Shown: piece by piece, positions 58,352 through 64,000 of the stretch
How positions within the stretch are numbered: the first letter of the stretch is position 1
Layout of the letters: the number at the start of each line of letters is the position of its first letter
DNA from: Kluyvera ascorbata_C
GTDB lineage: Bacteria; Pseudomonadota; Gammaproteobacteria; Enterobacterales; Enterobacteriaceae
Direction of reading: 5' to 3'
Length of the DNA stretch: 64,000 nucleotides
Assembly: GCF_044197065.1 (NCBI RefSeq)
Contig: NZ_JBIQOI010000001.1
Span: forward strand, 930,001 to 994,000
The notes under the pieces: model-generated
What the model saw: the letters and a program-made list of their open reading frames with translations, nothing else
Databases searched by the model: none
What the model was told of the DNA's origin: nothing
Program-made: the position numbers and the translations under genes

Positions 58352-59686
58352 TTAATTGTCGGTAGCTGCGTCAGATACATCAGAATACAAAGGCAGCAGC
58401 AACTTCGCGGAAAGACCACCTTGCGGGCGATTACTCAGGGTGAGTTTCCCCTGTAAACGCACCGCCAGCTGAGAAGCGATAGCGAGCCCGAGCCCAGTGC
58501 CGCCTGTATGGCGGTTGCGCGATGACTCGAGCCGATAAAACGGCTGTAGCACGGCGTCCAGTTCATGGTCTGGGATACCCGGCCCGTTGTCCTCAATATC
58601 AATGGAGAGCCAACGGTCGTCGACCTGCCGTAGCGTTAATTGCGCAGATTCACCGTACTTCAGCGCATTATCGACGAGATTCGTCACCACGCGGCGTAGC
58701 GCCTGGGGGAAAGTGGTGAGCGGCATCGGCATGCCCGGAGCGCGGTATGTCACCGGGTGTCCGGTATCGGTATAGTCGCACACCAGGGTATCGAGAAACG
58801 CGTTAAGGTCGAGGCGCTGGCCTGGCTCCTGAACGCTTTCGGTGCTGCGCGCGTAAGCAATGCCTTCGCGCACCAGGCGCGTCATGGCATCCAGATCCTG
58901 TATTAGTTTGTCCTGCAACGCCGCTTCCTGCGCCATTTCCACTCTTAATTTCATGCGCGTAATCGGGGTTTGCAGGTCGTGAGAAATCGCAGCAAGAATG
59001 TGCGCGCGCTCTTTAAGGTAGTGCTGGATACGCGCCTGCATGGCGTTAAAGGCTCGTGCCGTTTGTTGAACCTCTAAAGGGCCATGTTCATTCATCGGTT
59101 GCGGGCTATTAGTCGCGGGCTCGAGGGTTTCCACCGCGCGGGTAAACTGCCGCAGTGGACGAACAACCTGGCGTACGGCAAGCCAGGCGAAAATTAGCAG
59201 CAGCAGGGGTTGCGCAACCAGTACGATAGGCAGCCAGCGGGCAAGCGCCGGAAGCTGCGGATAGATATCAATCGTTAACGGGCTGCCATCGCTAAGGCGA
59301 AGGTGTGCTTGAATATGCTCACGCGGGCCGGGGAGATGACTCACCGTCAGGGCGTATTTATTCCCTAGCGCATTGTGCAAAGTCTCGATAATGCTGCGCG
59401 TTCTCCAGCCGGTGGGTACCGGACCTGGCTCACCCGCGGTGGTCAGATACTGATAGTTGCCGCGTGCCAGGCGGGGAAGCCAGGCTTGACGTTCGCTTGT
59501 CGGCAGGCGGTCGAGGATGGCGACGCTGGTGGCAACATCGTTCTCGAGGGTATTGAGCATCACGCTGCGCGCGCTGCTCATGCGCTCGTACAGCAGCAGC
59601 GATAGCGTCAGGCTGTTGGCCAGCAACAGGCCGCCAAGCACGATGAACACCAGCCGATAAAGCAGAGATTTCGGCCATAGCCTCAT
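58352..59686 (-). CDS. Sensor histidine kinase (EnvZ-like architecture)
   Basis: 444 residues with membrane helices near 10-30 and 150-172 enclosing a periplasmic sensor of about 115 residues. A HAMP linker (RQFTRAVETLEP...) follows, then the H-box AAISHDLQTPITRMKLR near 240. The ATPase part shows N-box VTNLVDNALKYG, G1 DNGPGIPD and G2 GTGLGLAIA. The sensor has no recognisable ligand motif. It overlaps the response-regulator gene by 4 bases. No classical systems such as omp, cpx, pco or cus fit the neighbours. Confidence 0.9.
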   Translation of the reverse strand: MRLWPKSLLYRLVFIVLGGLLLANSLTLSLLLYERMSSARSVMLNTLENDVATSVAILDRLPTSERQAWLPRLARGNYQYLTTAGEPGPVPTGWRTRSIIETLHNALGNKYALTVSHLPGPREHIQAHLRLSDGSPLTIDIYPQLPALARWLPIVLVAQPLLLLIFAWLAVRQVVRPLRQFTRAVETLEPATNSPQPMNEHGPLEVQQTARAFNAMQARIQHYLKERAHILAAISHDLQTPITRMKLRVEMAQEAALQDKLIQDLDAMTRLVREGIAYARSTESVQEPGQRLDLNAFLDTLVCDYTDTGHPVTYRAPGMPMPLTTFPQALRRVVTNLVDNALKYGESAQLTLRQVDDRWLSIDIEDNGPGIPDHELDAVLQPFYRLESSRNRHTGGTGLGLAIASQLAVRLQGKLTLSNRPQGGLSAKLLLPLYSDVSDAATDN

Positions 59687-60420
59687 TCGTGGCGTTCCCG
59701 AATTTCCACCGGCATCGCTAGCACATAGCCTTCACTGCGCACGGTTTTGATATACGCCGGTTCGCGTGCGTCATCGTTCAGCCGCTGGCGCAGGCGGCTG
59801 ACCAGAAGATCGATTGAGCGCTCAAACAGCTCTGCGTCACGCCCCTGGGTCAGGCTGAGCAACTGGTCACGGCTTAACACGCGTTGGGGATGATCGACAA
59901 ATACGCGTAGCAGACGGTATTCCGCACCGCTAAGCGCCACCACCAGTCCGCCGTTGTCTATCAGATGCCGAGCGGTGGTATCGAGCTGCCAATCGCCGAA
60001 GGCAATCAGACGCCCGGTTTCGGTAATCTGTAAATTGGGAGGCAGGGCGCGATAGCGGCGAAGAATCGCTTTAATGCGCGCCAGCAATTCGCGGGCGACG
60101 AACGGCTTCACCAGATAATCGTCCGCGCCCATCTCCAGCCCCAGAATGCGGTCTGCATCATCACCGCGGGCGGTGAGCATCAGCACCGGCACGTTCTGGC
60201 GATCGTTGCGTAGCTGGCGGCACAGCGTCAGCCCATCATCGCCGGGCATCATGATATCCAGTACCACCAGATCTACCTGATTGCCAGCCATATAGGCGCG
60301 CATCGCCTTGCCGTTGCTGGCCCCTGTAGCCCGGTAACCTGATTTTTGCAAATAGTCGACGACCAGTTCACGGATGTCGTGGTCGTCGTCCACGACCAGG
60401 ATATTGTCGATATGTTCCAT
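59683..60420 (-). CDS. OmpR-family response regulator
   Basis: 245 residues. The receiver domain has acidic residues VVDDDHD, the phosphoryl Asp in LVVLDIMMPGDDG near 56 and Lys in DYLVKPF near 106. The winged-helix effector covers about 140-240 (VALSGAEYRLLRVFVDHPQRVLSRDQLLSL...SIDLLVSRLRQRL...YIKTVRSEGYVL). Partner of the kinase gene it overlaps. It follows the hydrolase gene by 36 bases, so hydrolase, regulator, kinase and DipZ-like gene may form one transcript. Tandem TGTATC repeats upstream of the hydrolase are candidate binding sites. Confidence 0.92.
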   Translation of the reverse strand: MEHIDNILVVDDDHDIRELVVDYLQKSGYRATGASNGKAMRAYMAGNQVDLVVLDIMMPGDDGLTLCRQLRNDRQNVPVLMLTARGDDADRILGLEMGADDYLVKPFVARELLARIKAILRRYRALPPNLQITETGRLIAFGDWQLDTTARHLIDNGGLVVALSGAEYRLLRVFVDHPQRVLSRDQLLSLTQGRDAELFERSIDLLVSRLRQRLNDDAREPAYIKTVRSEGYVLAMPVEIRERHE

Positions 60421-60456
60421 GCATTCTCCACAAAGGGCTAAGGGACCGCGGTCAAT

Positions 60457-61455
60457 TTACAGCTTATCGGCATCAATGACCGCTGTCGTGAATTCAGTCG
60501 GATCTTCTTGCGGCGGATTATGGCCGACATGGGCACCAAAAGTACGATGCTCATACTTGCCGGTAAAGTGCGACGCATACGTTTTTGGGTCCGGATGCGG
60601 CGCGCCGTTGTTACCGCCTTCAATGGTGATGGTCGGCACGGTAATAGGCGGCAGTGTCGCCAGCTTCTGCTCATATTTATCGTATTTCGCTTCGCCCTTT
60701 TCCAGCCCCTGACGCCAGCGATAGTTATTGATCGTTATTGCCACGTGGTCCGGGTTATCCAGCGATTTGGCGCTGGTATTGAAGGTCTCATCGCTGAACT
60801 TCCAGTCCGGCGAGGCCTGCTGCCAGATAAGTCTGGCGAAGTCGTGGGTGTTTTTCGTGTAGCCCGCCTGGCCGCGCGGTGTGGCGAAATAGAACTGATA
60901 CCACCACTGGAGCTCTGCCTTCGGCGGCAGCGGCTGTTCGCCGATTTTCTGGCTGCTGATGAGATAGCCGCTCACGGAAACCAGCGATTTCACGCGTTCC
61001 GGCCACAGTGCTGCAACAATATCAGCGGTGCGTGCGCCCCAGTCGTATCCGGCGAAATCCGCCTGCTTAATGTTTAGCGCGTCCATCAGCGCCACAATAT
61101 CGGCCGCCATCGCGGAAGGCTGGCCGTTACGCGGGGTGCTGGCTGAGAGGAATCGAGTGGTGCCGTAGCCGCGAAGATGGGGAACAATCACGCGAAAGCC
61201 TTTGCTGGCGAGCGCCGGGGCAACTTCAGCGTAGCTGTTGATGTCGTAAGGCCAGCCGTGGAGCAAAATGACCGGCTGCCCGTCGCGGGGGCCAATATCG
61301 ACGTAGCCGACGTCGAGCACGCCAGCATGAATCTGGTGCACCGTTTTAAAATCGTTAGCGTAGTCGGTTGCGGCAAATGCAGGTAATGCGGATGCCATTA
61401 GCAAAGCAGCAAGACACAGACGAAAGCGGGATACGGAAGAGGCTGAAGCGTTCAT
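60457..61455 (-). CDS. Exported alpha/beta-hydrolase, epoxide-hydrolase-like
   Basis: 332 residues with a signal peptide (SRFRLCLAALLMASALPAFA, cleavage before ATDY). The fold core begins QIHAGVLDVGYVDIGPRDGQPVILLHGWPYDINSY, where HGWP is the oxyanion HGxP motif. The nucleophile is Asp in AGYDWGARTADI, as in epoxide hydrolases and haloalkane dehalogenases, and the His is in FGAHVGHNPPQEDP. A Tyr pair in the cap (WWYQFYFATPRGQAGY) supports epoxide hydrolase over dehalogenase. Periplasmic location and linkage to a two-component system are unusual for the family. Confidence 0.86.
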   Translation of the reverse strand: MNASASSVSRFRLCLAALLMASALPAFAATDYANDFKTVHQIHAGVLDVGYVDIGPRDGQPVILLHGWPYDINSYAEVAPALASKGFRVIVPHLRGYGTTRFLSASTPRNGQPSAMAADIVALMDALNIKQADFAGYDWGARTADIVAALWPERVKSLVSVSGYLISSQKIGEQPLPPKAELQWWYQFYFATPRGQAGYTKNTHDFARLIWQQASPDWKFSDETFNTSAKSLDNPDHVAITINNYRWRQGLEKGEAKYDKYEQKLATLPPITVPTITIEGGNNGAPHPDPKTYASHFTGKYEHRTFGAHVGHNPPQEDPTEFTTAVIDADKL

Positions 61456-61591
61456 GAATTTCTCCTGGACAGAGGCGTGAGATCATCAAATCAAAAACGA
61501 TAGCGAACGAAGTATAGGCGGCTATCGCGACCTGATAATAAAAACAATCGCAAGTGTCGAGGATGTGTGGGAATTCGTGAATTTTGCCAGC

Positions 61592-61629
61592 CACTGTATC
61601 CGTGAAGGGGCCGGATACAGTGTGATACA
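61592..61629. promoter_or_regulatory. TGTATC repeats upstream of the hydrolase/two-component genes
   Basis: Perfect 11-bp inverted repeat CACTGTATCCG-N9-CGGATACAGTG (61592-61622), then a third copy GATACA at 61624-61629. The last two are direct repeats exactly 10 bases apart, the spacing favoured by OmpR-family regulators. They lie 137-174 bases upstream of the hydrolase ATG. Confidence 0.5.
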
Positions 61630-61657
61630 AACAAACTGCTGGGCGACATGCGATATT

Positions 61658-61687
61658 GTAGCCCGGCCGAGCAAAGCAACGCCGGGA
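61658..61687. repeat. GC-rich REP-like unit
   Basis: 'gtagcccggccgagcaaagc' plus 'aacgccggg', directly at the 3' end of the EamA transporter gene; same type as the unit near 33964. Confidence 0.75.
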
Positions 61688-62587
61688 TTACGCCCGACTT
61701 AAAAACGGTACTCGCCACATCTCTGGTTTGGCAAACATCACCAGATTCCCCAGCAGAATCAGTACCAGTCCGAGCACGGCGTTCGCGTGCCACTGATAGC
61801 CTTCGTACATCGTCGACAGCGTCAGCGCGACCAGCGGGAACAGCAACGTACTGTAGGCGGCATTGCTGGCGCCAATGCGCCCGACCAGCGTGAAATAGAC
61901 GCCAAACGCAATCACCGAACCGAAAATCGCCAGATAGAACAGCGCGCCCATGTAGCTGACCGTCCACTGCGGGGTGAAATCATCGCCGCGCAGCAGGGCG
62001 ATAACACCGATGATGAGGGTGCCATACAGCATCGCCCAGGTATTGGTGGTGAGCGTTTCCAGCCCACGTCGCTGGTGGCGCAGGCTCAGCATGTTCCCCA
62101 GCGAGAAACCGTAGGTGCCGAGCGCGCTGAGTAAAATTCCGGCCAGCAGCGTGCTGCTCATGCCGACCGCCTGTAGATCTTCCCAGAAGAGGGTGATGAT
62201 GCCGCACAGCCCTAGCAGAGCAGCCAGATAAAAGCGCTTTGGTGGCGTCTGGCGGAAGAAGATAAAACTATTGATGGCGTTAAACAGCACCGCCATGGAG
62301 AAAATCACCGACTCCAGCCCGGTATTTATCCACTTTGCTGCTGTGTAGAAGCACAGAAAGTTGAAACCGAACACACAGCAGCCTTGCAGAATACAGAACA
62401 GATGATCGCGTAGCGCCAGTGGGCGCAGACGACGCAGGCACAGCAGAATAGTCATCATGGTGATGCTGGCAATCGCAAAGCGCCAGAAAATCGAAACCGC
62501 CTCAGGCACAGGGCCCTGCTGTAAAAAGATGGCAATCCAGGTGGTTCCCCAGATAACAACGACCAGGGCATAGAGCAGCGCGTTCAT
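61688..62587 (-). CDS. EamA-family drug/metabolite transporter (DMT)
   Basis: 299-residue inner-membrane carrier with ten helices in two EamA repeats, start ATG 62587 (MNALLYALVVVIWGTTWIAIFLQQG) with 'gaggaact' upstream. The first helix ends in the usual WGxxW motif and GSVIAFGVYFTLVGRIGASNAAYSTLLFPLVAL is the second-repeat signature. Divergent from an AraC-family gene 170-180 bases away, which is its likely regulator. DMT carriers of this type export amino acids or small metabolites; the substrate is unknown. Confidence 0.9.
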   Translation of the reverse strand: MNALLYALVVVIWGTTWIAIFLQQGPVPEAVSIFWRFAIASITMMTILLCLRRLRPLALRDHLFCILQGCCVFGFNFLCFYTAAKWINTGLESVIFSMAVLFNAINSFIFFRQTPPKRFYLAALLGLCGIITLFWEDLQAVGMSSTLLAGILLSALGTYGFSLGNMLSLRHQRRGLETLTTNTWAMLYGTLIIGVIALLRGDDFTPQWTVSYMGALFYLAIFGSVIAFGVYFTLVGRIGASNAAYSTLLFPLVALTLSTMYEGYQWHANAVLGLVLILLGNLVMFAKPEMWRVPFLSRA

Positions 62588-62764
62588 AGTTCCTCGCATC
62601 AATAACAATAAAAAACAAGTGTGACGCGGTACGCATTCCGGCGCTTGCAGAAGGCTGCGGGTGACTTGCATATTCTTGCGGTTTTTTTGCAAGCGGGCCG
62701 CGCAGAACGCTAGATTCTGCGACCGACAGCCCCTAGACTGGCACTATCGATAATCGTGATAGAT

Positions 62765-63640
62765 ATGTTAATGGCCTACGCAACGTTTGAGAGATTACAG
62801 AGTCAGAACGCACAGCTGCGGGAAACCGTTGCGCTTAACTCTGGCATCCAACTGGCGGCCTGGTATAACAAATGCGATAACCTGACGGTTAAGAGCGATC
62901 ATCACACGCTTAGCCTGTACGTAGCAGATGGCTACGAGAGCTACCAGAAAACGCCCCACGGCTGGAAAAATGGCGGGGGGCCTGACCGTTTTTGCCTGAT
63001 GCCGAAAGACACGGAATCAACGTGGGATATTCGCGGCGATCTGTCATTCGTGCATCTCTATTGCACCGATGAGCATTTGCGTAAGGTGGGGGAACAGGTG
63101 TGGGATCGCAGCCCGGCGGCCTTAACCCTCGACGAACATATTTTTGGCAATGACCCGAAGATAACGCTGCTCTACCGTCAGTTTCTGCTGGGCTATGACT
63201 GGCAGCAACCTGCAAACCAGCTTGCTTTGAGCAGCGCCAGCACCTTGCTGCTGACGCACCTCATCCAGCATCACGCCAACGTACAGTGGCGGTTGCCGAC
63301 GGTGACCGGCGGGCTGGCTCCGGTGGTTCTGCGTAACACGCTCGACTATATCGATGCCCATCTCAGTGCACCACTGACCCTTGCCGACCTCGCCGCGCAG
63401 GCGACCCTAAGCGAATACCATTTTGCGCGCATGTTCCGCCAGAGCGTAGGCCTGGCACCGCATCAGTATGTGATGCAGCGCCGGATGGACCGCGCGCTGC
63501 AGATGGTGCGCTACACCACGCAATCCCTGACGGAGATTGCCCTGTGCTGCGGGTTTAGCTCCGCCAGCCATTTCAGCAATCGCTTTAAAGCGGTAAATGG
63601 CGTGACGCCGTCACAACTACGCGCGGGGCTTGCGGGATAA
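62765..63640 (+). CDS. AraC-family transcriptional regulator
   Basis: About 291 residues. The C-terminal double helix-turn-helix at about 190-288 shows LTLADLAAQATLSEYHFARMFRQSVGLAPHQYVMQRRMDRA and SLTEIALCCGFSSASHFSNRFKAVNGVTPSQLR. The N-terminal half is a cupin-like sensor (LMPKDTESTWDIRGDLSFVHLY). Start uncertain: GTG 62756, ATG 62765 and ATG 62771 are in frame and none has a good ribosome-binding site. Divergent from the EamA transporter and convergent with ydcO; control of the transporter is the natural guess. Confidence 0.88.
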   Translation: MLMAYATFERLQSQNAQLRETVALNSGIQLAAWYNKCDNLTVKSDHHTLSLYVADGYESYQKTPHGWKNGGGPDRFCLMPKDTESTWDIRGDLSFVHLYCTDEHLRKVGEQVWDRSPAALTLDEHIFGNDPKITLLYRQFLLGYDWQQPANQLALSSASTLLLTHLIQHHANVQWRLPTVTGGLAPVVLRNTLDYIDAHLSAPLTLADLAAQATLSEYHFARMFRQSVGLAPHQYVMQRRMDRALQMVRYTTQSLTEIALCCGFSSASHFSNRFKAVNGVTPSQLRAGLAG

Positions 63641-64000
63641 CAGCGCGAAGCTAACGCCGCCAATCACCAATCCCCAGAATGCCGACCCCACGCCCGCGAG
63701 CGTTATCCCGCTGGCAGTGACCAGGAAGGTGACCATGGCCGCATCGCGTTCCCTGTCGTTATTCAAAGCCTGGAACAGGCTTCCTCCCAGCGTACCGAGC
63801 AGCGCCAGCCCTGCCAGCATCTGGACCCACACCGTCGGTAGCGCTGACATTAGCGTGGTGATAGAGCCGCCAAAAACCCCGGCCATCAGATAGAAAACGC
63901 CCGCGGCGGCCGCCGCTTGCCAACGCTTAAGCGGATCGGGATGAGCATCAGGGCTCTGACATATAGCGGCGGTAATGGCGGCGATGCACACGGAGTAGAC
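63617..64000 (-). CDS. ydcO: YdcO, BenE-family benzoate:H+ symporter-like (3' part; start beyond the window)
   Basis: C-terminal 127 residues of an inner-membrane carrier of the BenE family. The frame is open to the window edge, so the start lies outside. ITAAICQSPDAHPDPLKRWQAAAAAGVFYLMAGVFGG is the conserved BenE stretch before the last helices; it ends SFALLSRKPRA. E. coli ydcO also lies shortly after ydcL, so the 57-63.6 kb genes are an insertion relative to that order. Benzoate transport is a family label, not proven for YdcO. Convergent with the AraC gene, overlapping it by 24 bases. Confidence 0.88.
   Translation of the reverse strand, partial: VYSVCIAAITAAICQSPDAHPDPLKRWQAAAAAGVFYLMAGVFGGSITTLMSALPTVWVQMLAGLALLGTLGGSLFQALNNDRERDAAMVTFLVTASGITLAGVGSAFWGLVIGGVSFALLSRKPRA

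Noticed and set aside
1..64000. Prophage, insertion sequence, CRISPR, tRNA or integrase-flanked island
   Set aside because: No transposase, integrase, phage structural gene, repeat-spacer array or tRNA-like sequence was recognised. Accessory blocks lack visible mobility genes or flanking direct repeats.

Overview
The window is a chromosomal segment of a member of the Enterobacteriaceae. Gene order follows the Escherichia coli chromosome in blocks: sufC-sufD-sufS-sufE-ldtE-lpp-pykF-fumD; pdxI; azoR-hrpA; ydcF-aldA-gapC-cybB-trg; ydcJ(hglS)-opgD-rimL-ydcK-tehA-tehB-ydcL; ydcO. Many of these proteins have the same length as their E. coli counterparts. Blocks absent from E. coli K-12 sit between them, and E. 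coli-type REP elements lie beside a second, GC-rich REP-like family. This fits a genus near Enterobacter, Klebsiella, Citrobacter, Kluyvera or Lelliottia; an intact trg chemoreceptor suggests a motile strain. I cannot fix the genus from sequence alone. I see no prophage, insertion sequence, CRISPR array, tRNA or rRNA.

Layout. 1-7.2 kb: Fe-S assembly (suf), an L,D-transpeptidase and its substrate lipoprotein Lpp, pyruvate kinase I with a Cra site, and fumD. 7.2-12.1 kb: a TetR regulator divergent from a 3-dehydroshikimate dehydratase, an MFS transporter and a shikimate-dehydrogenase-like enzyme. 12.2-15.8 kb: a FecCD-type ABC importer behind a ModE-like box, convergent with a ModA-like protein lacking a signal peptide; together they suggest molybdate or tungstate uptake. 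15.9-16.2 kb: an Ldr/Rdl-type type I toxin-antitoxin locus. 16.4-23.6 kb: a secreted esterase, pdxI, a GFA-family protein, azoR and hrpA. 23.7-28.9 kb: a five-gene minus-strand operon of MarR regulator, EmrB-like and EmrA-like pump parts, outer-membrane factor and an O-methyltransferase. 29.1-38.4 kb: an MHS transporter, ydcF, a small predicted beta-barrel protein, aldA, an ICL/PEP-mutase-like gene overlapping an Ada-like gene, intact gapC, cybB and leuE. 38.6-42.6 kb: a secreted protein of unknown function, frmR-frmA and trg. 42.8-49.4 kb: a membrane PQQ dehydrogenase, pcaQ, pcaG, pcaH and divergent hglS. 49.5-57 kb: a carboxylesterase, opgD, rimL, ydcK, tehAB and ydcL. 57-61.5 kb: a hydrolase, two-component system and DipZ-like gene set on one strand. 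61.7-64 kb: an EamA transporter, an AraC regulator and the 3' part of ydcO.

The main metabolic theme is hydroaromatic and aromatic catabolism, split over two loci 35 kb apart. The PQQ enzyme is probably a quinate/shikimate rather than glucose dehydrogenase, because it has Tyr where E. coli Gcd has His262. It would form 3-dehydroshikimate precursors in the periplasm. The qui cluster would import them and dehydrate them to protocatechuate, and PcaHG would cleave the ring. Candidate LysR-type (AACC-N3/4-GGTT) sites precede both pcaH and the PQQ enzyme.
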